From: Limosilactobacillus secaliphilus | GTDB taxonomy: Bacteria; Bacillota; Bacilli; Lactobacillales; Lactobacillaceae | DNA length: 64,000 nt | Assembly (NCBI RefSeq): GCF_001437055.1 | Contig: NZ_JQBW01000004.1 | Location: 222,055-286,054, forward strand | Direction of reading: 5' to 3' | In this document: positions 1-9,845 of the stretch, one piece after another | Layout: every line of letters starts with the position of its first letter | Numbering within the stretch: the stretch's first letter is position 1 | The notes under the pieces: model-generated | The model's database searches: none | What the model was told of the DNA's origin: nothing | Seen by the model: the letters and a program-made list of their open reading frames with translations, nothing else | Program-made: the position numbers and the translations under genes

Positions 1-2
1 CG

Positions 3-656
3 ATTGCTCACGACGGCCTGGATGTTCTCTGCCACGCCATCGAATCTTACGTCTCCGTCATGGCTACCGACTACACCCGTGGCTGGTCGCTGCAAGCCAT
101 CAAAGGGGTTATGGAAACGCTGGTTGACAGTGTTCATGGCGACCAAGATGCACGGCGGCGGATGCACAACTACTCCACCATTGCCGGGATGGCATTCGGT
201 CAAGCATTCCTGGGAATCAACCACTCCTTGGCCCACAAGATGGGTGGTGCCTTCGACCTGCCACACGGTCTGTGTATCGCCATCGCATTGCCACAGGTCA
301 TCCGCTTCAACGCCAAGCGCCCCGAAAAACTGGCAATGTGGCCACACTACGCTACCTACCACGCAACTAAGGACTACGCCGACATCGCTCGCTTCCTGCA
401 CCTGCCAGGCAAGACCGATGAAGAATTGGTTGAAAACCTCGTTCAACGGATCATCAAGCTGGCTCACGATTGTGGCTTAACCCTGAGTCTGAAGGCTAAC
501 GGCGTAAAGAAGGCCGACTTCGACAAGCAGGTTGATCACTTAGCTGTTCTGGCTTACGAAGATCAATGTACGACCACGAACCCGGTTGAACCATTAGTTA
601 GTCAACTGAAGACTTTGCTGCAGCGCTGCTACGATGGTACCGGTGTGGAAGACTAA
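3..656 (+). CDS. adhE: Bifunctional acetaldehyde-CoA/alcohol dehydrogenase AdhE, C-terminal end (partial)
   Basis: Only the last 217 codons are present; the reading frame is open at the left edge. This is the iron-dependent alcohol dehydrogenase part, which reduces acetaldehyde to ethanol with NADH. Metal ligands are visible: the D-x3-H pair in GLDVLCHAIES near the edge, and the motif NHSLAH followed ten residues later by the PHG histidine. The tail with DQCTTTNP is typical of the AdhE C-terminus, so I favour AdhE over a stand-alone iron alcohol dehydrogenase, but the aldehyde dehydrogenase half lies outside the window. Heterofermenters need this step to regenerate NAD. A strong terminator follows directly. 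Confidence 0.88.
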   Translation: MAHDGLDVLCHAIESYVSVMATDYTRGWSLQAIKGVMETLVDSVHGDQDARRRMHNYSTIAGMAFGQAFLGINHSLAHKMGGAFDLPHGLCIAIALPQVIRFNAKRPEKLAMWPHYATYHATKDYADIARFLHLPGKTDEELVENLVQRIIKLAHDCGLTLSLKANGVKKADFDKQVDHLAVLAYEDQCTTTNPVEPLVSQLKTLLQRCYDGTGVED

Positions 657-680
657 ATAATCAATCAGACATCAAAACAC

Positions 681-720
681 AATCTCCGAACAAGGCATTT
701 CTTGTTCGGAGATTTTTTTG
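681..720 (+). terminator. Intrinsic terminator after adhE
   Basis: A 14-bp inverted repeat (AATCTCCGAACAAG and its complement) with a 6-base loop is followed by seven T residues, 25 bases after the adhE stop. Confidence 0.9.
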
Positions 721-844
721 CTTAATTAAGAAAATTCTGTAACCGATTCCATCGCTTTGAGATAAGGTGGTTAGGCAACGTTTAAAAAGAGTACAATTGT
801 CTTAACGTATTATCGCTAATGGTTGTGTTAAAGGAGTTACAAAT

Positions 845-2827
845 ATGTTTACTTATTACACCAAACAGGTCGGCCAAGAAGGCTTTTCACCACTTCCTAC
901 CCAGCAGCAGTTAGATGTGCAGGAAAAAGTGGTCGACGGTGACGGATCCATTGACCACCCCTATCAAGTCAACATTCACATCAAGAACACCAGCGATTCT
1001 GAGGCGTGGCAGGGAATTGTCAAGGTCAATTATTCTTTCAAGGCAGACCATCCTAATTTCTACTTGCCGGGTTTCATGTATGGTACCAACCAGGGCCAAG
1101 AACCGATCGATGTCGTCAACAACTATCCCAGAATTCGACAGCAGTCAGTTCAACAGCCTGCCTCTTCTTGGTGGATGACTCGGTCAGACCGCCTGTCGCA
1201 CCCGGTCATTATTGGGACCAGTGATTCCCATGTCTACGGCATCATTGCTAGTCCCTACATCGTGGAGGAAAATGGACAACTAATTCCTTTCACACCTAGC
1301 CATTCATCCCGTCATTTCGTCCAATACAATGGCTTTGCCTGTGAAACGGCCACCGATTCCAACAGTATCAGCTATACCCTGGGCTACCAGAATGCCCCTT
1401 ACTTTTTCAAGCGCGCTGACATTGTTAAGCCATGCCCGCCCCTGCAAAGTGACCAATGCATTACCCTTCCTGCAGGCGCTGATTACTCCTTCACCATGAC
1501 TGTTTACGATGTGGCTTCATCGTCGCGGTTAACCGTTCACCACATCATCAAGGCCTGCTACTACGCCTTCCATCAAGCACCCCGCGACATTTCTTCCATT
1601 GAGGAATGCGTCACTAAGATTAGCCAGGCAATCGCTAATGATGCCTATATCCCTAGTCAATGCCAATATTCCGGCATGGTCCACGATGATGGCAGTCTGA
1701 ATACGATTTTCTCTTTCAGCTGGACCAATGGATTAGCGGTGGCAGTGCCAATGCTGATTGCCGCACTAAGAACACATAGTGAAGCAATCTACCAGCAGGC
1801 GATGGGCGTCATTAACAAGATCATTCACACCCCATTCAACGCTAACAACGGGTTGCCTTACACCAGCTTCGACGATCACGGCAATGGTACCAATGCCGGC
1901 TGGTGGTTAGATCAAACTATTAATCGTGGCCACGCTGGTTACATTTTGGGTCAAGGGATCTTCTACCTCTTGAAAGCCTACCATTATGAACAAAAACTAC
2001 ATGACGTCGATCATCCTGACTGGATCCACATCGCCAATTCTGTTTGTGCCCAACTGGTCAAGGGCCTTAATAGCGACAACGAGTTCCCATATGTCTATTC
2101 CGAAAAGTCGGCGGCCGGGATTGAATATAACTCCTTTGGTTCATGCTAGTGTGCCACTGCGATTGCATACTGCAGCTACCTGCTCCATACAGAAAAGTGG
2201 TTATCACTACTCGAAAAAAGTGAAGATCACTACTTCCACACGTATGTTGAGAAAATGGAGTGTTATGGTGGCCCACTTGATACCAGTAAATCACCGGACA
2301 ACGAGGGCATTTTGGCCTTTATTCGACTGGATCATTTGATGTACCTATTGACTCAAAAGCCACAGTATTTGAAACACATGCAATTTGCCCTGTATCAAGA
2401 ATTTAGTTACAAATACTGCTACAATTCCCCAATCAAATACAATCCGCTGAAAAAGCTTCATTGGTGCAGTTGTGGTGGCAGCATCACCTCGGTCTGCAAT
2501 CCGCACATCCATCCGATGTCATCATCAATCTTGGACGAACTGATCTTCTGCTACCAACAAACCGGTGACCAATACATCCTGGACCGCTATCACGATACTT
2601 TGAATTGGGGCAAGCAATCATATAATCGTCAACCACGGGAATTTGATTTCGGTAAGACCGGCTGGATGTCAGAGCGTTTCTGCTACTCACAAGGCTTATT
2701 AACACAGTATTATCCAGATCATACTCCTGCTAGCACCTGGTTCAATCTGCTTCCGTGGGCCGCTGCCAGTGTTATCGATGGCTATACCGGCTTAGTTTGG
2801 GACCAAGAAGTGCAGAAGAGCAAATAA
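845..2827 (+). pseudogene. Glycoside-hydrolase-like protein interrupted by an in-frame TAG
   Basis: Two open frames, 845-2149 and onward to 2827, lie in the same reading frame and are separated only by a TAG at 2147-2149. Reading through gives one continuous protein of about 660 residues, with no other stop and no frameshift. A good ribosome site (AAAGGAGT) precedes the ATG. The first third looks like a beta-rich domain. The remainder is rich in aromatic residues and Cys/His (HWCSCGGSITSVCNP, WMSERFCYSQGLL), reminiscent of alpha/alpha-barrel glycoside hydrolases or lyases, but I do not recognise the family and assign no substrate. The stop falls between two cysteines (GSC-stop-CAT). Translation may give a 434-residue truncated product. 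A single base change would restore the gene, so the loss looks recent, or it could be a sequencing error. Confidence 0.7.
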
Positions 2828-2980
2828 TTGCCCGCTTAAAAAGAAATTAATGAGCCATTCAGTAACAAGATAACTTTTAAAGTTTGATAATATTCAGAAC
2901 GGCCGTTTGCGGTGTATGTTGAAATAATTTGTGAATTTGAAATTTTTGTGGTTTTTACTACAAGGAGGATCATTTTACTT

Positions 2981-5773
2981 ATGAATATGAAAAAGCATTA
3001 TAAACTCTATAAGAGCGGCAAGTTGTGGGTTACTGCAGCCATTGCGACCTTAGCTCTGACCACTGGAATGGCAGTTGCTACAACCAACGCCGCCGCTGCT
3101 ACTGGTGATCAACCACAGTCGCAGCCGCAAGCACAGGGTACGAACAACAACAGTTCTGCAGGTACCCCTAGCTCTTCAGCTAACTCCTCTTCCAGCAGCA
3201 AGGCCGATAGTGGCGCCTCAAGCGACCCTGCTCAGCCTGCTAAACCAGCAGACACTGGTAAAAAGGTTATAAATACGGTAACCGTCACCCGGACCATCAA
3301 CTATGTCACCGAAACACAGGATGGTAAGACAACTACCTCTTCTAGTCCACAAACGGCAACCTTCACCCGGACCGACATGGTTTACAATGACAAGAACAAG
3401 AATGAATATGGCAAATGGGTTGCTGCATCTGGTAACTCCCAATTGTCAATCCCGGTACTGCATGTCCAGGCTAAGAAGGGCTACGTCATCCAAGTCGACA
3501 AGAAGTTCACCGACGAAGTGCCTGCTTTGGCATTGACTGCCGATGAACTGGATAAGGCTTTAAAGAATAATGCTCACAATGGCACCATCACCGAGAAGCC
3601 GGTCACCGTTACCTACGTCCTGGCTACTAAGTCCCAGTCCATTACGCCAACGTCTGACAACCAAAAGACCAATGTTTATGACAACAGTAAGAAAGCCGAT
3701 GATAAGGCTAACCAACAGGCCGTTTGGAAAGCCGTCACCCGAACCATCCAAATGGTCAGCATTCAAGGTGGCGCTGCGCATACCGTTACCCAGACTGTTT
3801 GGTACAACCGGAATGTGAAGATCTCAACCACCATCGATGCCGAGGGTAAGCAAACGCAAAAGTACGAAGCCACCGCTTGGCAACTGGCTAAGGGACAAAA
3901 GGCAGTTTGGCCAGAATACCAGATCGCTCAAATCACTGGTTTCCACTCCCTGGTTGACGGAAAACAACAAATCATCATCCCAGCCCAAGATGTAAAGTCC
4001 GATACAGCCGATGCCACTATTAATGTCACCTTCGATAATGAAGCTAACGACCCTGTCAACTCTGATGTCGACCTTAGCCTTCATGGTAACTGGGGCTACT
4101 TGGACAGCCAGCCAACCGTTAATGGTTCTGAAGGCACGATCCACGTCAATGGCTGGAACGCTACTAATGATAGTCGGAAGCGTAATTACCACTACATCTT
4201 CATCCTGGATTACGGTCAAAATGCTAACCCATGGGGCGACACTCGTTACATGCCATTCCGTGAAGTTGGCCGGGTATTAGTTCAAAACGAAATCTCCCGT
4301 CCTGACGTTAAGGCAGTGCACAACGTTTGGAACGCTGGCCGTTCTGGCTTCGATGTTAACGTTCCGATCAATTTTGCTGGCGTCAACCCTGGCGACAAAC
4401 TGGCGGTCATGATGCGGTGGACTTCTGACCCTGCCGGTAACCCATCTAACATCCAAAATGACAACAGTGAGAAGGGCTCAGCCGACCTCTTCAGTAATCT
4501 GTTCTCGATTGATTATGGTACCAACGTCGGTAACTTAGACACCATGGGCATCGAGAATAATCAGCTGCATGTTTCCGGCTGGCACGCTTCAAACAGTGCT
4601 TTAGGCAACCGTTCTCACCACTTCCTGATTCTCTGGGACCAAACCCTGGGTCATGAAGTTAAGCGGATCGAAGTTAACGATTCCGTTGATCGTCCAGACG
4701 TTGCTAAGGTCTTCCCTGGCCTGCTGAACGCCGGAAAGTCTGGTTACTCAGCTGACTTCAGCCTGCAAGGCCTTGACTTGAGCCATAACTTTATCGTCAT
4801 CAGCCGTTACAGCGATTCAGCAACTGGTGAAGGCAGCAACCTTGATTACTGGTCCGAACCAAAGTCCTTATTGAACGGTATGAGTGCCGCTAACCAGGCT
4901 AACTTAGACAGCGTTAACCTTGGACAAGCAGGTTCTGTTCATGTTGCCGGCTGGCACGCTACCAACGTTGCCAACTCACTGGAATCTCACCAATACCTGA
5001 TCCTGTGGGACGCCACCGCTGGTAAGCAAGCTGCTTCCATGGCCGTTGACAGCAATTCTCGTCCTGACGTTGAAAAGGTCTTCCCATACTTCACCGGCAA
5101 GGATGCTAAATATGGCTTTGACGCAACCTTCGCTAATGTTCAATTGATTGCCGGCCACCATTACGACCTCGTTAGTCGTTTCTCCACCAGCAACAACGCC
5201 AAGAGCAACGGTGACGATGGTACGAGTGCCTTCACTGACTACTGGTTCAACAACGTCATTGTGATGGACAAAAATCAACAAGCCTACCACATCGACAACG
5301 TTCAAAAAGACGATCAGGGTAATCTGATCATCAATGGTTGGATGGCTGCTGACTACTCACAAGCCTACCCGAACGCTTACATCCTGCTGATGAGCAACGC
5401 AACTGGCCGTGAAGTTAAACGGCAGAAGGTTGAATTGAGTCCTCGTTCTGACGTCCCTGCTAACGGCATGAACCGGCTGTACAACAGTAGTCAGAGTGGC
5501 ATTTCCAACTTCAACTTTACCTTGAACGCTGATCAACAGAAGCTGCTCCAGCAAGGCTCCTTCTACTTCATCTTACGGTTCTCCGACAACGACCAAAGCG
5601 GTGAAGGTCAATATGTCCAGCAATCAACTGGTTCCTTCAACTACAACGCTTTAGCTGTCAAGAAGGATGAAAGTGCTAAGACGGATGATGGCAAAGGTCA
5701 GCAAAGCAACCAGAGCAATCATCAGGCACAACAGCCGGCTAACAAGGACAGCAAGGCTGGTCAAAACAAGTAA
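2981..5773 (+). CDS. KxYKxGKxW-signal surface protein with two Mub-like domains and four RDV repeats
   Basis: The start chosen is the ATG after AAGGAGG (2962-2968), giving 930 residues; an upstream in-frame ATG at 2912 lacks a ribosome site. Order: KxYKxGKxW-type signal peptide (about 1-45), Ser/Pro/Gln-rich linker (to about 105), two Mub-like segments opening with a TRTI motif (about 105-370), then four repeats of about 115-140 residues (about 375-890) and a Gln/Lys/Ser-rich tail. Each repeat has G.LD, V.GW.A, RPDV or a variant, SGF/SGY and R(Y/F)S-like motifs, matching the RDV repeat described in L. reuteri GTFA. There is no LPxTG motif, so wall attachment would rest on the repeats (inference). 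KxYKxGKxW signals are associated with the accessory SecA2/SecY2 route, whose genes are not in the window. An adhesin role is inferred from the Mub-like part. Confidence 0.85.
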   Translation: MNMKKHYKLYKSGKLWVTAAIATLALTTGMAVATTNAAAATGDQPQSQPQAQGTNNNSSAGTPSSSANSSSSSKADSGASSDPAQPAKPADTGKKVINTVTVTRTINYVTETQDGKTTTSSSPQTATFTRTDMVYNDKNKNEYGKWVAASGNSQLSIPVLHVQAKKGYVIQVDKKFTDEVPALALTADELDKALKNNAHNGTITEKPVTVTYVLATKSQSITPTSDNQKTNVYDNSKKADDKANQQAVWKAVTRTIQMVSIQGGAAHTVTQTVWYNRNVKISTTIDAEGKQTQKYEATAWQLAKGQKAVWPEYQIAQITGFHSLVDGKQQIIIPAQDVKSDTADATINVTFDNEANDPVNSDVDLSLHGNWGYLDSQPTVNGSEGTIHVNGWNATNDSRKRNYHYIFILDYGQNANPWGDTRYMPFREVGRVLVQNEISRPDVKAVHNVWNAGRSGFDVNVPINFAGVNPGDKLAVMMRWTSDPAGNPSNIQNDNSEKGSADLFSNLFSIDYGTNVGNLDTMGIENNQLHVSGWHASNSALGNRSHHFLILWDQTLGHEVKRIEVNDSVDRPDVAKVFPGLLNAGKSGYSADFSLQGLDLSHNFIVISRYSDSATGEGSNLDYWSEPKSLLNGMSAANQANLDSVNLGQAGSVHVAGWHATNVANSLESHQYLILWDATAGKQAASMAVDSNSRPDVEKVFPYFTGKDAKYGFDATFANVQLIAGHHYDLVSRFSTSNNAKSNGDDGTSAFTDYWFNNVIVMDKNQQAYHIDNVQKDDQGNLIINGWMAADYSQAYPNAYILLMSNATGREVKRQKVELSPRSDVPANGMNRLYNSSQSGISNFNFTLNADQQKLLQQGSFYFILRFSDNDQSGEGQYVQQSTGSFNYNALAVKKDESAKTDDGKGQQSNQSNHQAQQPANKDSKAGQNK

Positions 5774-5794
5774 ACGATTTGTCACTTGTAAATT

Positions 5795-5834
5795 AAAAAA
5801 GAAGGGTGTGGATTAACACACCGCTTCTTTTTTG
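5795..5834 (+). terminator. Intrinsic terminator after the Mub/RDV surface protein
   Basis: An A-rich arm with GAAGGGTGTG pairs with CACACCGCTTC across a short loop and is followed by a T run. Confidence 0.85.
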
Positions 5835-5896
5835 TTCCCGTTATTCATGCTACAATATGTGGCATACGTAATTTGAACAACAATTTGGGGAAAGTT

Positions 5897-6691
5897 ATGG
5901 ATTTAAAAACTATTCTATTGTATGTCGGGATCGGCGCAACGGTCCTCTTCGTAGTGCAATATATCGTTCAAATCCACCGTGTACGAACCGGAAGAAACTA
6001 TGTCAGCATGGGTCGAGTCTTCTTGAATTGGATGCTGATCTTCCTAATCGTCGCCGGGTTTGGCGGTAGCGTTTATGCATCACATCATGCCAACGATCAA
6101 CAGCAGGCGGTTTCAGATGACCACTCCGTTCGCAAATCCGCGGAAGCAGACCAGGTCTATATCCGCTGGAGCAAGAAGAAGGCTCATCTGAACAGCAATG
6201 GCGAATGCAAGCTCAAGATCGTCGTTTCGCCAGACACCAAGGTGGTCATTCGGGGTCACAACACGCACAACGTGTTCAAGACCTTCGACCCGAAAGATGC
6301 TGACGGGCCAGTTACTTTACACTACACCTTCACCGAGGATGCTCCTTATGACATCATCGCCACACGTGGTAAGAAGAAGCTGACCAAGAAGATTACGATC
6401 AAGCCATACACGCCTGAAAGTCAATCGTCGAGTTCAACAACCAAGTCATCATCGAGTTCGAGCTCCAAGTCTAACAGCTCATCATCACGTTCATCGAACA
6501 GCAACCAAAGCAATAACGGCGGCGGTTCCTCGAACGCTGGTGGCGGCACCTCCTACTCTGGTGGTGGCGGTGGCGGCAGCTACACGCCTTCCTACTCCGG
6601 TGGCGGTGGCGGCGGTGGCTACTCCGCTCCATCTGTTCCGGCAGCACCGGCACGTCCAGCTGCACCATCATGGAACGGTGCAATGCACTAG
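5897..6691 (+). CDS. Small membrane-anchored protein with Ser-rich and Gly-rich tail, function unknown
   Basis: From the ATG at 5897 (after GGGGAAAG) the product has 264 residues; a TTG 24 bases upstream is a less likely start. Two hydrophobic segments (about residues 5-27 and 38-60) place it in the membrane. A region of about 110 residues follows that looks beta-rich and contains KVVIRGHNTHNVF. After about residue 170 the sequence is almost pure serine, then glycine with tyrosine and proline in GGGGGGSY-type stretches. I do not recognise a family. The tail could be a wall-spanning or glycosylatable linker, by analogy with Ser-rich surface regions (inference only). It has its own promoter region after the preceding terminator. 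Confidence 0.7.
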   Translation: MDLKTILLYVGIGATVLFVVQYIVQIHRVRTGRNYVSMGRVFLNWMLIFLIVAGFGGSVYASHHANDQQQAVSDDHSVRKSAEADQVYIRWSKKKAHLNSNGECKLKIVVSPDTKVVIRGHNTHNVFKTFDPKDADGPVTLHYTFTEDAPYDIIATRGKKKLTKKITIKPYTPESQSSSSTTKSSSSSSSKSNSSSSRSSNSNQSNNGGGSSNAGGGTSYSGGGGGGSYTPSYSGGGGGGGYSAPSVPAAPARPAAPSWNGAMH

Positions 6692-6709
6692 TCTAATCGC
6701 ATAAATTAG

Positions 6710-6855
6710 GGAGCGTGACAGAAGCTATTAATGGCTTCGTAATCACGCCCCCGCGAGCAACAATAGGCCCCCAGCGTTCCCAGAACGTTGGGGGCCATTG
6801 TTGTACCGCCTGTTAACTTTCGATTTATGTAAAAGGGATCATGTCACACTGCCTT
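6710..6855. repeat. Intergenic palindromic element, copy 1
   Basis: The segment starts with GAGCGTGACAGAAGC, has a first hairpin (GAAGC...GGCTTC) and then a long hairpin around 6758-6804 (GGCCCCCAGCGTTC and complement). It ends with ATGTCACACTGCC, the rough inverse of its start. The long hairpin lacks a following T run, so it is not a standard terminator. A similar start (GTGACATAAAGCTAT) followed by a long hairpin occurs at 34630-34727. I interpret these as copies of a small palindromic intergenic repeat. Confidence 0.4.
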
Positions 6856-6865
6856 TTTGTATACA

Positions 6866-6900
6866 ACAAAGCCCTCCAACTATTCACAGCTGGAGGGCTT
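6866..6900 (-). terminator. Terminator of the amidase surface gene
   Basis: AAGCCCTCCA and TGGAGGGCTT form a 10-bp stem; read on the minus strand it follows the amidase gene stop and leads into TTTGTTG. Confidence 0.75.
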
Positions 6901-6921
6901 ATTTAATGTTCAAGCAACAAA

Positions 6922-9618
6922 TTACAGTTGCATGTATTCGTACTTAACCAGTTCGAAGAAGTCGCTCATGGTGTAGTTGGTACCGAAGTAAGAACCAGCA
7001 CGGTTAGACCAGTAAGCGTCAGGATCAACGTGGTCAGTGCCGCCTAAGAACAGTGAAACCATGTGGTGGGACAGCAGGGTACCATCCGCATTGCCAGTGA
7101 AGGTCGGCAGCATGCCGTACTTCTTCATGTTGTAAGCAGCGTAGTAAGCACCGTTGACTAATTCACGGGCGAAGTTGTCGCGACCGTAAACTTCAACTTG
7201 TTCAAACTGAACACCAACAGCGTTACCATCTGGGCCAGAACCCCAGCAAGGACGATCAGTTGGGGCAATTTCCACAATCCGGTTGCCATCCACGAAAGCG
7301 TGAACGAAGGCCCGTTCGTAATCCTGACTTTCGTAGTTGATTTCCCCTTCAATGGAGTCGTTCGGGTTAGCCGTTTCGTGAACGATCACCTTAACTGGCT
7401 TGCCGTAAGTGTAGTTGATTTCGTCAGTGCCTGGGCCGGTCAGCACACCACTGCGTGAACCAGGTTCGTTCAAGATGTGACGGAACTCGATGTTGGCGTG
7501 GCCAATGTGGTTGTTGGCGATGAAGGCGTTAATTGCATTGGCGTACATGTTGGCGTGAACAAATGAAATGACGTTTGAATTGTAGTCAACGTAATTGCCG
7601 TTACCATTCTTATCATCCGTGTAACGGTGAATGAAGTAGACACCAGAGTGCGAATTCAGCTTGATGCCATTTACATCCAAGCTAAAGCCGGATTCCTGGC
7701 TGTCATCGATCCAAGGGTTGGCCTTCTGTACATCCGGACGCAGCTTTCTGGAGCTGTCAGTGACGTTCCAACGAGCGATTTCGCTGTGGTTGATGGCGTC
7801 CATGGCGATAATGTATGCGTAAGGCTTGTCACTGATGTTAGCAGCTGCGTGCCAGCCGGAAACATGGAATGAGTTGTCCTGAATGTCAATGGTATCAAAG
7901 AAACCAGCATTAGTTGCGAACTTGCCAGTCCAGATGTCCGCCGTCTGACTACCATTACCATCAGGATCATTGGTGAAGCGCAGTACCACTTGCAGGTGGT
8001 CGTCATTGCTCAATGCGTGGCTGTAAGGAATCGTAACGTTGAAGCCAGAGTCATCACTTTCGTAAATGCCAGGGTAAACACTAGCAACATCATCACGTTC
8101 GGTGAAGTTGATCCGTTGCCGGCCTAATTCGCCCTGGTCGTCTAACAGGATGACGTAACCGTACTTGTAGTCTTCAGCCTGGTCGTTGGCAACCCAACCA
8201 GTAATCTGCATCGAATTGTTGCCCGGCTTCCAGGTATCAATGTTGTATGCAGACTGGTCCAGGGTTACTGCTGGGTACCAGTAGTCGGTGTAGCTACCAG
8301 CGCCACCGTTACCCGTAGTGGAATCGGAGTAACGACTAACCAGTGAGTAACTGTGGTTGGCTTGTAGGTGAATGTTATCAAAGGTGTAGTTGAAACGTGC
8401 CTGATCAGCCGTCTTCGTGTCAGGGTAAACCTTGGCTACATCAGGCGAAGCGATCGTATCAACTTGTGCGGATGCCACTTGCCGATGAGCAGTGTTGTCG
8501 TAAACGATCAGGAAGTGGTTTGGTTCGAAAATGGAGGCATCATTAGCGTGCCAGCCAGCAACCGTTAAGCTCCCCTTGCTCAGGTTAAATGAGTCCATGT
8601 AACCGTTGTTTTGCTTAACGATTGGGTTGAACCAATAGTCCACCGTGTGACTACCGTTCCCAGCCGGGTCATTGGTCCAGCGGCTGATAAACTGGATGTT
8701 GTGGTTAGTGAACTGGGAGTTCAAGGTGAAGCTGGCCTTGAAGCCAGAGTGATCGGCGTTGGCAACTTGTGGGTAAGCCTTAGCAACGTCATCACGGGTT
8801 TCATCACTCGTTGCCACTAATTGACGGGCAATTTCATGACCTTCCGTCTGGTCGAAGGCGATAACGTAGTGGTACTTCATCCCGGCAGCAGCGTTGGCAG
8901 CATGCCAACCACTGACCGTAACTTCACCGCCCTTGCCAGTCAGGCTGTCCATCCAAGCGTGATTGCCGTCGTCAAAGGTAATCGGAGTGGACCAGTAATC
9001 GGTATGCTGGCCTTCACCATGGACTGGGTCGCTGCTGTAACGCGATACGATGTTCAAGGTATGACTCAAAACATTCGTTGGAATTGTGATACTCAGGTCA
9101 TAGCCGGAGTTCAGACTGTTAGCGGTGTTCGGATATGCCCGCTGAACGTCTGGACGGGTTTGTGGTTCAGCCTTTTGCCGAGTAACTTCGTTGTGTGCCG
9201 TTTGGTCATACACAACAATCCACCGGTAGCGTTCATTATTACTTTGGCCAGTTGCCTGCCAGCCAGCAACATGCAGCTGCGTCTGGCCTTGGTCATTTTG
9301 GCTAACTGAGTAGCTATCCAAGTGACCATCGTTGGCGTAAACGTTGTTGGCCGTGGTGGTGTCAACTGGTACTTCATTGTTAACTGCAGCTGAACTGCTC
9401 TGCGCTTGAGCATCCACAGCAGCATTGAACTTCGTTGTAGCTGACTTAGTATTGACCGTTTGTGTCTGAACAGCAGCGCTTGCATTATCCACGTTGCTGT
9501 CGGCGTGTGCATTGGTAGTGTTAAATGCCGTCCCCATTGCCACAGCGGCAAAGGTCATTGCAGAAACACACCATAATTTTCCACTTTTATATAACTTGAA
9601 ACGTTTCTTAGCTTCCAT
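6922..9618 (-). CDS. RDV-repeat surface protein with C-terminal N-acetylmuramoyl-L-alanine amidase domain
   Basis: The start is the ATG at 9618, preceded by GGAAAGGAA, giving 898 residues; an ATG 36 bases upstream is in frame but poorly placed. Order: KxYKxGKxW signal (about 1-40), Ser/Ala-rich spacer (to about 100), five RDV-type repeats (about 100-680), then an Amidase_2-type domain (about 690-898). The amidase part shows VIVHETANP, DRPCWGSGP and LLSHHM...GTDHVDP, which carry the probable zinc-binding histidines. Expected reaction is cleavage of the lactyl-L-Ala bond in peptidoglycan outside the membrane. The repeats would hold the enzyme on the wall. It sits just downstream of rplL on the same strand but behind the rplL terminator. 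Phage-type lysin origin is unlikely, since no phage genes flank it. Confidence 0.87.
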   Translation of the reverse strand: MEAKKRFKLYKSGKLWCVSAMTFAAVAMGTAFNTTNAHADSNVDNASAAVQTQTVNTKSATTKFNAAVDAQAQSSSAAVNNEVPVDTTTANNVYANDGHLDSYSVSQNDQGQTQLHVAGWQATGQSNNERYRWIVVYDQTAHNEVTRQKAEPQTRPDVQRAYPNTANSLNSGYDLSITIPTNVLSHTLNIVSRYSSDPVHGEGQHTDYWSTPITFDDGNHAWMDSLTGKGGEVTVSGWHAANAAAGMKYHYVIAFDQTEGHEIARQLVATSDETRDDVAKAYPQVANADHSGFKASFTLNSQFTNHNIQFISRWTNDPAGNGSHTVDYWFNPIVKQNNGYMDSFNLSKGSLTVAGWHANDASIFEPNHFLIVYDNTAHRQVASAQVDTIASPDVAKVYPDTKTADQARFNYTFDNIHLQANHSYSLVSRYSDSTTGNGGAGSYTDYWYPAVTLDQSAYNIDTWKPGNNSMQITGWVANDQAEDYKYGYVILLDDQGELGRQRINFTERDDVASVYPGIYESDDSGFNVTIPYSHALSNDDHLQVVLRFTNDPDGNGSQTADIWTGKFATNAGFFDTIDIQDNSFHVSGWHAAANISDKPYAYIIAMDAINHSEIARWNVTDSSRKLRPDVQKANPWIDDSQESGFSLDVNGIKLNSHSGVYFIHRYTDDKNGNGNYVDYNSNVISFVHANMYANAINAFIANNHIGHANIEFRHILNEPGSRSGVLTGPGTDEINYTYGKPVKVIVHETANPNDSIEGEINYESQDYERAFVHAFVDGNRIVEIAPTDRPCWGSGPDGNAVGVQFEQVEVYGRDNFARELVNGAYYAAYNMKKYGMLPTFTGNADGTLLSHHMVSLFLGGTDHVDPDAYWSNRAGSYFGTNYTMSDFFELVKYEYMQL

Positions 9619-9794
9619 CTTTAGTTCCTTTCCAATCAAATGATCTTTTACCATTTTAATGTAAAATTAAAGAAATTCCAGTCATTTATCGACTTGAAAA
9701 CGGAATTTAACATTGTAATATTCGCTATTTTGAAAATAATATCCGAACAATTACTGGAGGCGCACGGCACCGTCCTCATCAGCATTTTCAGGGC

Positions 9795-9828
9795 AAAAAA
9801 AGAGGGCTCCATAAATAGAGCCCTCTTC
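9795..9828 (-). terminator. Terminator of rplJ-rplL
   Basis: A 9-bp stem (AGAGGGCTC/GAGCCCTCT) is followed on the minus strand by seven T residues, just after the rplL stop. Confidence 0.9.
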
Positions 9829-9845
9829 TGGTTGTAATATTTAGA

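Noticed and set aside
2147..2149. Pyrrolysine or programmed readthrough at the TAG
   Set aside because: No pyl genes or readthrough structure seen, and lactobacilli are not known to use it; a nonsense mutation is simpler.
6758..6804. Intrinsic terminator after the membrane protein gene
   Set aside because: The hairpin is long and GC-rich but has no T run on either strand; treated as part of a repeat element.
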